Assembly (NCBI RefSeq): GCF_003850345.1 | Contig: NZ_CP027707.1 | Span: 4,898,001 to 4,962,000 of the forward strand | Reading direction: 5' to 3' | Source: Pseudomonas chlororaphis subsp. piscium | Lineage (GTDB): Bacteria; Pseudomonadota; Gammaproteobacteria; Pseudomonadales; Pseudomonadaceae | DNA length: 64,000 bases | Part shown: in pieces, positions 44,952-53,765 of the stretch | Numbering within the stretch: the first letter of the stretch is position 1 | Layout: each line of letters opens with the position of its first letter | The notes under the pieces: model-generated | Databases searched by the model: none | What the model was told of the DNA's origin: nothing | The model's input: the letters and a program-made list of their open reading frames with translations, nothing else | Position numbers and translations under genes: made by a program

Positions 44952-45313
44952 CCCTGCGGCGCCTGCTATCGCTCAAGCAGCGGCGCGAACAAAGCCTGCG
45001 TGCCGCGCTGAGCGCGCTGGCCCGAGAGGAAAGCCAACTGCAGGACAGCATCGCCCGGTCACTGCAGCAGCGCCTCCAACTGCAGCGCCAGTGGCGCGAA
45101 TGCTGCGAGGTTTCACAAGTCCTCGATCACCGGGCGCTGCGGGACCTGAAGATCGAACTCGCCCAATACCACCAGCAAGACCATGCCATGACCGAACGGC
45201 TGGAAGCGTTGCACGCCGAACAGCAGCGGATCCGCGGTGAACAGGCTCAGGGGCAGATACAACTGCGCAAGCTGCTGGTGGAACAAGAAAAACTGAACTG
45301 GCTTCTGGAATGA
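44930..45313 (+). CDS. sctO: SctO central stalk protein
   Basis: 127-residue, almost entirely coiled-coil protein rich in Arg, Gln and Glu ([40 protein letters not shown]). It lies between the ATPase and sctP genes as in all Ssa/Esc systems, at about SsaO length. It acts as the rotor-like stalk connecting SctN and SctV. The start [11 protein letters not shown], inside the end of sctN, was chosen. Upstream in-frame extension would overlap further. Confidence 0.85.
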   Translation: MPDTDSLTLRRLLSLKQRREQSLRAALSALAREESQLQDSIARSLQQRLQLQRQWRECCEVSQVLDHRALRDLKIELAQYHQQDHAMTERLEALHAEQQRIRGEQAQGQIQLRKLLVEQEKLNWLLE

Positions 45314-45316
45314 CCC

Positions 45317-45781
45317 ATGCCTTGCCTGAAAGCACTCTCCAGCCCATCGAGACGCGACACCTCGCACATTGCATGCGACCCGCGCCCGGACCACGAACAG
45401 CAACGAGACTTCGACGCGCTGTTGAACCCGGCGACTCCCAGGAGCCTTCCTTCGACACCGCCGGCCCTCGAGGCTGCCTGGCCACGACACCCGCGTTCGG
45501 CCCTGGCGCAAGCCTTCGCGCCTGACATCGCCCAGTTGCGCGGCCTGGGCCGACGCAACCCCGGTAGCCTCGACCTGCGGCTGACCAACGGCCCGCTGGC
45601 AGGACTGGAGATACAGGCCAGCGCCCAGGCCAGCCTGCTGTGCCTGAACATCAAGGTCGCCGACCGCGACACCTTTGAACGCATCGTCGGCACCCGCGGG
45701 CTACTCGAAAACCAATTGGCGGCGATCCTCAATCGTCCGGTGGCGCTGACGCTGCAACAGCTGAACGGAGAACCCTGGTGA
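45317..45781 (+). CDS. sctP: SctP needle-length/substrate-switch protein
   Basis: 154 residues with a variable, proline-rich N-terminus and a conserved globular end (LRLTNGPLAGLEIQASAQAS, LENQLAAILNRPVALTLQQL) typical of the short SsaP-type ruler proteins. Four bases separate it from sctO. Its stop overlaps the sctQ GTG start. Function is from family and position. Confidence 0.75.
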   Translation: MPCLKALSSPSRRDTSHIACDPRPDHEQQRDFDALLNPATPRSLPSTPPALEAAWPRHPRSALAQAFAPDIAQLRGLGRRNPGSLDLRLTNGPLAGLEIQASAQASLLCLNIKVADRDTFERIVGTRGLLENQLAAILNRPVALTLQQLNGEPW

Positions 45782-46737
45782 AATTGCCGAAACTGAGTCA
45801 GGCCGAGGGCCGATTGCTGCGCAAACTCGGCCGCGGACGGCGCCTGGAACTGCTCGAGGGGGGCATGACCCTCACCTACGGCATGGCAGGGGGCGATGGA
45901 CTGATCCTGCACGCCCAGGTATTGAACCAACCGGTTCGTCTCTGGGTCGCCGCCCCTGCCTGGTGCCGCTGGATCCGCCCGCAGCTCGATGTACCGGACT
46001 GGTCGGCAGTCCCGACTGAACTGCACGAGGTCCTGGCAAGCTGGACCCTCGCCTCGGCAGGAGCCGGGCTGGCGGACAGTACGATTGCCTGGCCCACGGC
46101 CAGCCGCCTGGAAGCGGCAACGGTCGAGACGATCCCCAACTGGTGCCTGTGCTTCGAGCATGAGGACCGGTCGCTGGCCGCCTCGGTTCTGGAAGCCCCC
46201 GTGCAATGGCTCGATAGCCTCAGTGAACTGTTCCAGCCGATGGATCCCCAGGACGACAGCGACCATCGAACACTCCCCGCGGCCCTGATCGCCGGCTGGA
46301 GCCATGTCGATCGAGACAGCCTTGAACGCTTGCGGCCCGGTGACGGCTTGCTGTTACACCACGCCTACCGGGCGACCGAGGGCCAGTTGGGGCTGTTCCT
46401 GTCTCGCCCGCTGGCCACCCTCTCGACTCACGATGCCGCGCCCCTTGCCCTGGAGACTGTCTTGCACGATTTCAACGACTGGATGGACATCGCCCCGGGG
46501 CCCGGCGCCCCCGGTTCCCCCTCCGGCAGCGAGCTGTTGGTGACCGTTGTCGTTCACGTCGGCTCGCTCGAAGTACCGCTGCACCAACTGGCCCATCTAC
46601 AGGTGGGAGAGGTACTACAAGGTCCGGCCTGTATCGACGACTTCGTGACCCTGAAGGTCGCCGGCAAGACCATTGCCCATGGCCTGCTGCTGGAGATCGA
46701 TGGAAGGCTGGCTGTACGGATCGACCGGCTGTTCTGA
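45778..46737 (+). CDS. sctQ: SctQ C-ring/sorting-platform protein
   Basis: 319 residues. It begins with GTG in a GTGA overlap. The C-terminal SpoA-like domain carries SELLVTVVVHVGSLEVPLHQ, LAHLQVGEVLQGPACIDDFV and ends GRLAVRIDRLF, the expected SctQ/FliN signature. Length matches SsaQ. An internal start making a short SctQ-C product is possible, since many SctQ genes do this, but it was not established here. Confidence 0.88.
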   Translation: MKLPKLSQAEGRLLRKLGRGRRLELLEGGMTLTYGMAGGDGLILHAQVLNQPVRLWVAAPAWCRWIRPQLDVPDWSAVPTELHEVLASWTLASAGAGLADSTIAWPTASRLEAATVETIPNWCLCFEHEDRSLAASVLEAPVQWLDSLSELFQPMDPQDDSDHRTLPAALIAGWSHVDRDSLERLRPGDGLLLHHAYRATEGQLGLFLSRPLATLSTHDAAPLALETVLHDFNDWMDIAPGPGAPGSPSGSELLVTVVVHVGSLEVPLHQLAHLQVGEVLQGPACIDDFVTLKVAGKTIAHGLLLEIDGRLAVRIDRLF

Positions 46738-46822
46738 CCCGGCGGAAAATCTCAGGTATGCGCCGGATGGGCGCTGTGCGGTCCTCGCCCGATAATGGAA
46801 AAACAGCCCCCGGAGCGAATCG

Positions 46823-47473
46823 ATGAACCTGCTGGACCAGCCGCTGCACCTGATCCTTCTGCTGTCCGCTGTCTCCATATTGCCGTTGCTGCTGATCCTT
46901 GGAACCTCTTTCCTGAAACTGGCGGTGGTGTTCTCGCTCCTGCGCAACGCCCTGGGCATCCAGCAGATTCCACCGAACATTGCCCTGTACGGCCTGGCAT
47001 TGATCCTGACGATGTTCATCATGGCGCCCATCGGCCTGGAGATTCAGGACAACCTGGCGGCCAATCCCATTCAAAGCGAGTCCGACGATTTCATCAGGCA
47101 GGTCGACAGCGGAATACTCGCGCCGTATCGGGTGTTTCTTGAACGCAATACCGCGCCGGACCAAGCGCACTTCTTCTCAAGTATCGGTCGCGACATCTGG
47201 CCGCAGAAGTACCATGATCGTCTCCCCGACAGCTCCTTGCTGGTGCTGATGCCCGCCTTCACTGTCAGCCAGTTGATCGAAGCGTTCAAGATCGGCCTGC
47301 TGCTGTACCTGCCCTTTATCGCGATCGACCTGATCGTCTCCAACGTCCTGCTCGCCATGGGCATGATGATGGTCTCGCCGATGACCATCTCGATGCCTCT
47401 CAAGCTGCTGGTGTTCGTCTTGATGAATGGTTGGGAAAAGCTGCTGGGCCAACTGATGTTGTCGTTCAACTGA
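46823..47473 (+). CDS. sctR: SctR export-apparatus membrane protein
   Basis: 216 residues of the FliP family with four transmembrane helices and conserved LGTSFLKLAVVFSLLRNALG and MMMVSPMTISMPLKLLVFVL. A GGAG site stands 9 bases upstream. An 85-base gap follows sctQ, the largest in this operon. It assembles as the SctR5-S4-T1 export gate. Confidence 0.95.
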   Translation: MNLLDQPLHLILLLSAVSILPLLLILGTSFLKLAVVFSLLRNALGIQQIPPNIALYGLALILTMFIMAPIGLEIQDNLAANPIQSESDDFIRQVDSGILAPYRVFLERNTAPDQAHFFSSIGRDIWPQKYHDRLPDSSLLVLMPAFTVSQLIEAFKIGLLLYLPFIAIDLIVSNVLLAMGMMMVSPMTISMPLKLLVFVLMNGWEKLLGQLMLSFN

Positions 47474-47484
47474 GGGAATGGCGG

Positions 47485-47754
47485 ATGAGTGAAGCGCTGA
47501 TTACTCAACTGGCCATGCAAATGATGTGGTTGGTCCTGCTGCTGTCGTTGCCGGTGGTGGTGGTCGCCTCCGTGGTGGGGGTGCTGGTCAGCCTGGTGCA
47601 GGCCCTGACCCAGGTGCAGGACCAGACCATTCAGTTCCTGATCAAGCTGGTGGCTGTCGCCATCACCCTGGCAATGACCTTCAACTGGATGGGCGACATC
47701 CTGCTGGCCTACGCCAACCGGTCGTTCGAGCTGATCAACCAGATGAGGGCCTGA
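47485..47754 (+). CDS. sctS: SctS export-apparatus membrane protein
   Basis: 89 residues of the FliQ family forming a two-helix hairpin (LLLSLPVVVVASVVGVLVSL and LVAVAITLAMTFNWMG) with the conserved QALTQVQDQT loop. Length as SsaS. The start MSEALITQ was chosen over an upstream in-frame GTG/ATG extension that would overlap sctR. Confidence 0.95.
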   Translation: MSEALITQLAMQMMWLVLLLSLPVVVVASVVGVLVSLVQALTQVQDQTIQFLIKLVAVAITLAMTFNWMGDILLAYANRSFELINQMRA

Positions 47755-47756
47755 GC

Positions 47757-48542
47757 GTGGACATCCTGGCTCAATGGCTACCCGTGATCGGCCTGTGCAT
47801 GCTGCGCCCCCTGGGGCTGATGCTGATGGTGCCGCTGTTCAACCAGGCCACCCTCGGCGGCACGCTGGTGCGCAATGCCCTGGTGCTGATGATTGCCCTG
47901 CCACTGATTCCCCTTCATGACACCTGGTCAACCCTGGAAAGCGTCCGCCAGAACGCCACGGCCGGGCGTTACCTGATGCTGATCTGCGGTGAATTGAGCA
48001 TCGGCCTGATGATGGGTTTTTGCGCGGCCATCCCGTTCTGGGCCATGGACATGGCCGGGTTCCTGATCGACACCCTGCGGGGCGCTTCCATGGCCAGCGT
48101 GCTCAACCCCCTGCTGGGCCAGCAATCGTCACTGTTCGGCATCCTGTTTACCCAGGTATTTGGCGTGTTGTTCCTGGTGACCGGCGGTTTCAACCAGTTG
48201 ATCGCAGGGATCTACCACTCCTACAGCGTCTTGCCCCCTGGCGAAGTCTTTCATTTCGGCCCGGGTTTTCTGGCGTTCCTGTCCCGGCAGTGGCAACTGG
48301 CCTATGAGCTGTGCCTGCGTTTCTCGATGCCGGCGATTGTCGCCATTCTTCTGGTGGATATGGCCCTTGGCCTGGTCAATCGCTCGGCCCAGCAACTGAA
48401 CGTGTTTTTTCTGTCGATGCCGATCAAAAGCGCCTTCGCCCTGCTGATGCTGGTCATGAGCCTGGGCTTCGCGTTCAAGGCGCCCCTTGAACAGAGCAGC
48501 CAATGGGTGCGGCACGTACTCACCTTGATGGACCATCTGTGA
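47757..48542 (+). CDS. sctT: SctT export-apparatus membrane protein
   Basis: 261 residues of the FliR family with about six transmembrane helices (LCMLRPLGLMLMVPLF, ISxG-containing LSIGLMMGFCAAIPFWAMDM, FLIDTLRGASMASVLNPLLG). The GTG at 47757, two bases after the sctS stop, gives the expected SsaT length. The frame stays open further upstream but overlaps sctS. The stop shares a base with the sctU start. Confidence 0.93.
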   Translation: MDILAQWLPVIGLCMLRPLGLMLMVPLFNQATLGGTLVRNALVLMIALPLIPLHDTWSTLESVRQNATAGRYLMLICGELSIGLMMGFCAAIPFWAMDMAGFLIDTLRGASMASVLNPLLGQQSSLFGILFTQVFGVLFLVTGGFNQLIAGIYHSYSVLPPGEVFHFGPGFLAFLSRQWQLAYELCLRFSMPAIVAILLVDMALGLVNRSAQQLNVFFLSMPIKSAFALLMLVMSLGFAFKAPLEQSSQWVRHVLTLMDHL

Positions 48543-49594
48543 TGAGCGAAAAAACCGAGCAACCCACGGCGAAAAAAATCCGCGAAGCTCGCTCCAAGGG
48601 CCAGGTTGCCAAAAGCACGGAGGTCACCAGCGGCGTGCAACTGGCAGTGATGCTCGGTTATTTCATGTTCGAAGGCGACTACCTGCTCGACAGCTTCACG
48701 GCACTGCTCGACACCACGATCAACGCCATCAACCTGGACCTGGCCTCGGCGCTCAAACAGTTGGCCGAGCTGTTCACGGCGATCGTTGTGCGAGTGGCGG
48801 GAGGTATCGCGGCCATGCTCATCCTCACCACCCTGGTGGCCATCGTTGCCCAGACCGGACCCTTGCTCGCGCCCGAGGCGCTCAAACCCTCCCTGGAAAA
48901 ACTCAACCCGCTGGCCAACGCCAAGCAGATGTTTTCCATGCACAGCCTGTTCGAGTTCGGTAAATCCCTGGCCAAGGTCGGGGTCCTGTCACTGATATTT
49001 TTCTACCTGATCCGACAGTACGCGCCGTCCATCCAGTTCCTTCCCCTGTGCAGCGTGGCGTGCGGCCTGGAGGTCAGCACACAATTGCTGTACTGGATGT
49101 GGGCGGTGCTGATCGGGTTCTACGTGATGGTCGGCATCGCCGATTTCGCCTTCCAACGCTACAACACCAACCAACAATTGATGATGTCGCTGGAGGACAT
49201 CAAGCAGGAGTACAAGAACGCCGAAGGCGATCCGCACATGAAGCAGAAACGCAAGGAAGCGCACCGGGAAGTGCAAAGCGGCAGCCTGGCGGCGAATGTC
49301 GCCAAATCCACAGCGGTGGTGCGCAACCCCACCCACATTGCGGTCTGCCTGTACTTCAAGCCCGGTGAAACCCCCTTGCCACGGGTGATCGAAATCGGCC
49401 ACGACCATGTGGCATTGAACATCGTCGCCCTTGCCGAAAAAGCGGGGATTCCGGTGGTCGAGAACATCGCCACCGCCCGCGCCCTGGCTGCCCAGTGCGA
49501 CGTGGGTCGCTACATTCCCGCCGAGCTGTTCGAACCGGTGGCGCATATTCTGCGAATCGCCATGCAGCTGGACTACGAGCAACAAGCGCCATGA
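48542..49594 (+). CDS. sctU: SctU autoprotease switch protein
   Basis: 350 residues of the FlhB family. The start MSEKTEQPTAKKIREARSKG is the family hallmark. Four transmembrane helices follow. The cytoplasmic domain has the self-cleavage site NPTH (VVRNPTHIAVCLYF). Cleavage between Asn and Pro permits the switch in substrate specificity. It begins in a TGATG overlap with sctT and ends in an ATGA overlap with the transglycosylase gene. Confidence 0.95.
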   Translation: MSEKTEQPTAKKIREARSKGQVAKSTEVTSGVQLAVMLGYFMFEGDYLLDSFTALLDTTINAINLDLASALKQLAELFTAIVVRVAGGIAAMLILTTLVAIVAQTGPLLAPEALKPSLEKLNPLANAKQMFSMHSLFEFGKSLAKVGVLSLIFFYLIRQYAPSIQFLPLCSVACGLEVSTQLLYWMWAVLIGFYVMVGIADFAFQRYNTNQQLMMSLEDIKQEYKNAEGDPHMKQKRKEAHREVQSGSLAANVAKSTAVVRNPTHIAVCLYFKPGETPLPRVIEIGHDHVALNIVALAEKAGIPVVENIATARALAAQCDVGRYIPAELFEPVAHILRIAMQLDYEQQAP

Positions 49595-50328
49595 TCCGCT
49601 GGCGAAGGTTAGTGGTCGGCATGGGGCTGCTCCTGGTCTGTGGCCCGGTTGCCCTGGTCTGCGCCCAGGACAGCGGGTTGGACGCGCCCCTGACCTGGAC
49701 CCGAGGCGACCTTGAAAGCGACATTTCTCCTGCGCCGCCCCCCCTTATGCCGCCCCCTCCGCCTCCTGCTTCTGCGGCCAGCGCAGTGCCGTCCCTCCCC
49801 CTCCTCCCCTATGGTCCACTGATTGACAGCGTGGCCAGGGAGTACCACCTCGACCCAGGTTTGCTGCACGCCATGATTCACGTGGAGTCCCGGTATCAAC
49901 AGGGCGCTGTTTCAAATAAAGGCGCGGTCGGCCTGATGCAAGTCATGCCCCTCACAGGCGCGCGATTTGGCTACACCAACCTGAGCAACGCACCTGACAA
50001 CCTGCGCGCCGGCGCGGCCTACCTGAGATGGCTGCTCGATCATTTCGATCACAACCTGGAACTGTCCATCGCCGCCTACAACGCAGGAGAAGGCGCGATA
50101 AAAAAGTACGGCCGGGAAATTCCGCCTTACCCCGAAACCCAGACTTATGTCACTCGCGTCATGGCCCGCTACCGGGAAAACACCATGGGGTTTTCTGCTC
50201 CTGACCAGGCGCGCCAACCCGAAGTCCGCGCAACGGAAAATCCATCGACAGCCCTACGCAGTGCCGCGGTGTTCTTACACACCCTGGGCTCACTGCTGTT
50301 GGCTTCGCCGGAACACAAGGATGGATAA
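49591..50328 (+). CDS. Lytic transglycosylase of the type III system
   Basis: 245 residues with an N-terminal signal sequence (MGLLLVCGPVALVCA), a proline-rich linker (49728-49800) and an SLT domain with catalytic Glu in MIHVESRYQQGAVSNKGAVG, then LMQVMPLTGARFG and IAAYNAGEGAIKKYG. Such enzymes open peptidoglycan for assembly of the secretion machine (IagB, EtgA). Its start overlaps sctU, so it is made as part of the export operon. Salmonella SPI-2 carries no such gene at this position. Confidence 0.88.
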   Translation: MIRWRRLVVGMGLLLVCGPVALVCAQDSGLDAPLTWTRGDLESDISPAPPPLMPPPPPPASAASAVPSLPLLPYGPLIDSVAREYHLDPGLLHAMIHVESRYQQGAVSNKGAVGLMQVMPLTGARFGYTNLSNAPDNLRAGAAYLRWLLDHFDHNLELSIAAYNAGEGAIKKYGREIPPYPETQTYVTRVMARYRENTMGFSAPDQARQPEVRATENPSTALRSAAVFLHTLGSLLLASPEHKDG

Positions 50329-50447
50329 AAGCAACAAACAACATGGCTGGCATTGAGCTGGGAGCAGCGCCCCGCGCCATAGCGAAACTGAATGGCCAGC
50401 CTCCACGAGCAGTCGAAAGTAACAGCTAACGTAAGAGGAAATCCCCC

Positions 50448-52337
50448 ATGCTGACTCCGAGTCATTCGCTACCCAACCTGCACGCCGCCAGTCGTCCCCA
50501 TGAATTGTCCGAGAACGAAAACCCCTCTGAAAAAAAAACCAACTCAGCCAACTCCGGAATATTTGCGTACAACACATCAGCAGCCATGCTGTGCAAGGTC
50601 GATGATGCCTCCCATCGACTTGCACAAGACGCGCCTTGCTCGCTGAACGGCAGCACGTTGGAGTTATTGAGTTTGACGCTGGTCAAGGATAAGGACTGGC
50701 CCGTCGATGTGCCCCTGGTCTGGAAACATGATGCCGATACCCGGCCCTATACGGCATTTGTCCCCGGGGAGGGAAAATGCTGGGTGGATGTCGGGATGTT
50801 ATCCGCGGATCAACAAAAACAGAGTATTGAGATATGCCATGACGGCAAGGATAACTACTCGGCAAGCAAATCCGGAGAGGTCTGGGCAGCCTGCGGCGAA
50901 GATGCTTTTTTTAAAACGATGCTGGCCGTCAAAGGGGATGTCTCTGTAGATGCGATCAGTGACAAACAAGCCGCCGAGTTTCGCAAGCAGTTGGCTAGCA
51001 ATGCCCTTGAACAGCGCACCGTGCTGGGAGCGCTGTGGCAAGAGGGACTCCATGACCCTGTGAAACTGGAGGGTGCAGGCGCTGTCACTGCTGCCAAAAA
51101 CATCAAGAGCCCTGTGAATGCCGTGCCTATCAATCTGGAGCGCAATCCGCGCTGGATCAATCCCGAGACCAGGCCGGCCTGTAAATACTCCCCGGTCAAA
51201 GTAGGCGATCTGCCGCATAAAGACGCCATTAAAAGCACTCGGGAAGACGCGATTAAAAGTATGCAGGCGGTTCTTGATAAGCGGATTGATACCTGCAGAG
51301 AGCTTGCCATGGACCGCGCAATACCCAGTACTGGCAGTTGGTTTTCATTTGTCAGGGGCCCGCAGTTACATGAGCCGCATCTGAACAAGGGCACTGTTCC
51401 GGCACTGGTCATCAGTGGCGGAAGTGCCAACAAGCTGAGTGCAGACCTCAGTAAGGACTACAGCCTGGCATGGCACCCGAAAAACATGACGAATGAGCAT
51501 GGCACGCATGCCGAGCCTGTCTATCTTCTTGTTCACAAGCTCGATTACCCGACCTATGCCTCGACGATGAAAGAGCTGCTTGAACAGTACCCGAATCTGC
51601 ATCTGGTCGGTTGGGATGGAGGAAAGTTGACAGGGTTTGGTGCTGCGCGAGCATCGGCCCTGGCCTTTGCCGATTCCCTTTCGTATCGCCCTGAAAGAGT
51701 CATGATGATCGATCAGGATGTTGTAAAGACGGAACAGACCCGACATACCAACCCAAGGGTGCGAACTGCAGTAGAAGGTCTGCACCAGACAAGCCATCAG
51801 CCGATTGCCGGCTACGGTATTGGTTACCCAGCGCGACAGTCGCCTCCCACATCTTTCGGAGAAACACTCCCGCCCACGCCAGCGGATCTGAACGGGCCAG
51901 CGGAACAGTTCGTTTCAATCAAGGCACCGTTTCGCAAGCAATGGGAGGATGGCATTTACCCTCCTTATATGGTTGCAGGTGGCGAAGACATGTTGATGAG
52001 CAAGGAACTCGGCCTGAGCAAAGATGGGCGCAATACGGTTTTGCCAGAAGAAAGAATCATCAAGAAGGAGCTGAAGGGGCCAGCAGACACCCCGAATGTC
52101 TACTGGAACGAAGGCCGCACCCAGACCCTCAAGGCGCTCTTCGAAGCGGAGAAGAATACCTGGGTGGAATTCGAAGAGCAGAAAATGAGCTTGGATGATC
52201 TGCTGCATAAGTTCAAAGACAATGGATGGATCGCTTCACACCCGAGCGTTGAGTCTTACAACGTTTCGGCCTGTGTCATTGAACGTATTATTTTGCGGCT
52301 GAACAATGAATTGACTAAGGAGGCGCAGCAAAAGTAA
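50448..52337 (+). CDS. Putative type III effector with GT-A glycosyltransferase features
   Basis: 629 residues not recognised as a named effector. The N-terminal 50 residues are Ser/Asn/Pro-rich, typical of secretion signals. The middle has no known motif. From about residue 325 the pattern suggests a GT-A fold: PALVISGGSANKLSADLSKD, then GFGAARASALAFADSL, then a DXD-like VMMIDQDVVKTE (near 430), and AGGEDMLMSKELGL (near 510), recalling the GGED catalytic loop of GT-A enzymes. It follows the export operon by 119 bases on the same strand. GGAAATC is only a modest ribosome-binding site. GC is lower than in the machinery genes. Sugar transfer to a host protein is a hypothesis. A non-enzymatic secreted protein remains possible. 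Confidence 0.6.
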   Translation: MLTPSHSLPNLHAASRPHELSENENPSEKKTNSANSGIFAYNTSAAMLCKVDDASHRLAQDAPCSLNGSTLELLSLTLVKDKDWPVDVPLVWKHDADTRPYTAFVPGEGKCWVDVGMLSADQQKQSIEICHDGKDNYSASKSGEVWAACGEDAFFKTMLAVKGDVSVDAISDKQAAEFRKQLASNALEQRTVLGALWQEGLHDPVKLEGAGAVTAAKNIKSPVNAVPINLERNPRWINPETRPACKYSPVKVGDLPHKDAIKSTREDAIKSMQAVLDKRIDTCRELAMDRAIPSTGSWFSFVRGPQLHEPHLNKGTVPALVISGGSANKLSADLSKDYSLAWHPKNMTNEHGTHAEPVYLLVHKLDYPTYASTMKELLEQYPNLHLVGWDGGKLTGFGAARASALAFADSLSYRPERVMMIDQDVVKTEQTRHTNPRVRTAVEGLHQTSHQPIAGYGIGYPARQSPPTSFGETLPPTPADLNGPAEQFVSIKAPFRKQWEDGIYPPYMVAGGEDMLMSKELGLSKDGRNTVLPEERIIKKELKGPADTPNVYWNEGRTQTLKALFEAEKNTWVEFEEQKMSLDDLLHKFKDNGWIASHPSVESYNVSACVIERIILRLNNELTKEAQQK

Positions 52338-52635
52338 TCCATTGCTCCCAATGCCAATCAAGCGCAATCCACACAGGAACGGGCCTGTTTGCGGTATATC
52401 GGTAACCCTTGATAGCCACCGATACTCCCTCTTCGCGAGCAGGCTCGCTTGTATGGCAGGCGTTACAGGACGAAGGGCCAAGGTCATGACTTGGCCCGGT
52501 AATACTCGGCCATTGCTTCTCCGGCAATGTCACCAGCAGCAAAAGAAACGCCAACACGCCAAGGAGGCTAACCGTCTAAGACTCTTGTATTTCGGCTTTT
52601 CTCCAAGTGAAGCTGAAGTATTCCCTCACTAGAAA
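52338..52635. other. Intergenic stretch with half REP and inverted repeat
   Basis: No gene is supported here. A single degenerate REP arm lies at about 52434-52456. A perfect 8-base inverted repeat with seven-base loop (GGGCCAAG/CTTGGCCC, 52475-52497) could be a terminator for the effector gene but has no T-tract. GC falls sharply to the right, marking the change into the second type VI module. Confidence 0.5.
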
Positions 52636-53033
52636 TCACTTCATAACCCCATTCAAATAAGCGGTACATTCCTCACTCATCCGCGCTACACAATTATTAA
52701 CTATCGTTATATGAGCAGGCCGCCCCACCTCTACTTCAAACGCTTCCAGCTCACAATTAGCATCACGATATTTCAACCATGCACGCTGCGCCCCTTAAGC
52801 TTCTCCAAATACAAGCCACCCAGTTCAGAGCTCGTTGTATATTGGCTTCGGACCTGACTTATAAGCTCTTTATAGCTTTAATTTAATCTAGCATCCGCAC
52901 TATCCTTTCTTTCTTTTACACACGGACCAACCTGAGCTCTTAATTTAATATTGTCGCACTCCCCACCTATAGCCAAATATGCCAATAGCACGAGAAAAAT
53001 AAATTTTATAAAACTATAAAAAACCCTTACCAT
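52636..53033 (-). pseudogene. Decayed LprI-family lysozyme inhibitor (DUF1311-like)
   Basis: Read directly from the minus strand. A signal-peptide-like start (MVRVFYSFIKFIFLVLLAYL) leads into ECDNIKLRAQVGPCVKERKD and SADARLN. An in-frame TAA (52878-52880) interrupts it, then SYKELISQVRSQYTTSSELG continues in the same frame. A one-base frameshift near 52790 leads to QRAWLKYRDANCELEAFEVE and a C-terminal NNCVARMSEECTAYLNGVMK. The cysteine spacing, the ADxxLNxxYKELI block and QRAWLKYRDANC are the LprI signature. LprI proteins inhibit lysozymes, so next to a lysozyme-like effector this looks like a lost second immunity gene. No product can be made without read-through. Confidence 0.7.
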
Positions 53034-53198
53034 CAATTACACCTTGAACAACTAATCCAAAACCCGTCATTCCCCATTGAATTCGCGCCACTACCAAACC
53101 AAGCTTAGTTACCATCTTATAATTGCCACTGAGAAACGACCCCACAGCAAGTTCAACCATTCACCAAAAGTCCAACCATAAAATAGATAGATATTTTT

Positions 53199-53765
53199 CT
53201 ACTCATCAACAGACTCGAGAATCTCTTTCAGACTCAGTACATCCGACTCATAAAAATCATTACATTGAGAAACGACTACAACCCCCTTTCTCGTCTCTTT
53301 CTCAAGTGTGCTACATATTAGTCCGACCCCTTCTCCTCCCCCGGACCCGCTATATACAACATTCTTCATATCTAGTAGCCTCCAACCCTTCTGAGCAACT
53401 TTAAGCCTTGCCGCCTTTGAGGCATTGGAAAATTCAATAATCGCTTCAGGATAAGGAAGAACAATCAGGCGACTATAGGCCGAGGTGATATCTGCCCTCA
53501 TACCTACCTCTTTCATTACATCCTCTCGACTTTCTCCACTCACAATAAATGTAGGAAGCTTCTCAAGATCTGTAGCGTAGGGGGAAAGTCCACTTGGAAT
53601 TAGTTTTAGTATGACCACCCCACTTTCATTCTGGCAGCTGGCAATCTCTAGCTTTTTATTCGGAGCTTTGAGTTGACATTGCTGGTCTGCAGCTAGTAGA
53701 GATCTTGAAGAAAGCACTAGAAATACAAGACCTAACGCCACAGACAATCGTTTATACTTTGTCAT
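53199..53765 (-). CDS. Predicted periplasmic immunity protein for the GH19 effector
   Basis: 188 residues with a signal peptide (LSVALGLVFLVLSSRSLLAA, cleavage near 26) and four or more cysteines likely forming disulfides. No family recognised. Its start overlaps the 3' end of the effector gene by 14 bases, the usual coupling of type VI effector and immunity genes. It is expected to bind the muramidase domain in the periplasm. Low GC and AT-rich codons set it apart from the core genes. The assignment is positional. Confidence 0.65.
   Translation of the reverse strand: MTKYKRLSVALGLVFLVLSSRSLLAADQQCQLKAPNKKLEIASCQNESGVVILKLIPSGLSPYATDLEKLPTFIVSGESREDVMKEVGMRADITSAYSRLIVLPYPEAIIEFSNASKAARLKVAQKGWRLLDMKNVVYSGSGGGEGVGLICSTLEKETRKGVVVVSQCNDFYESDVLSLKEILESVDE

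Noticed and set aside
52475..52497. Perfect inverted repeat as the terminator of the 50448 effector gene
   Set aside because: The stem is good but no T-run follows on the plus strand, so it was noted within the intergenic entry without being listed as a terminator.
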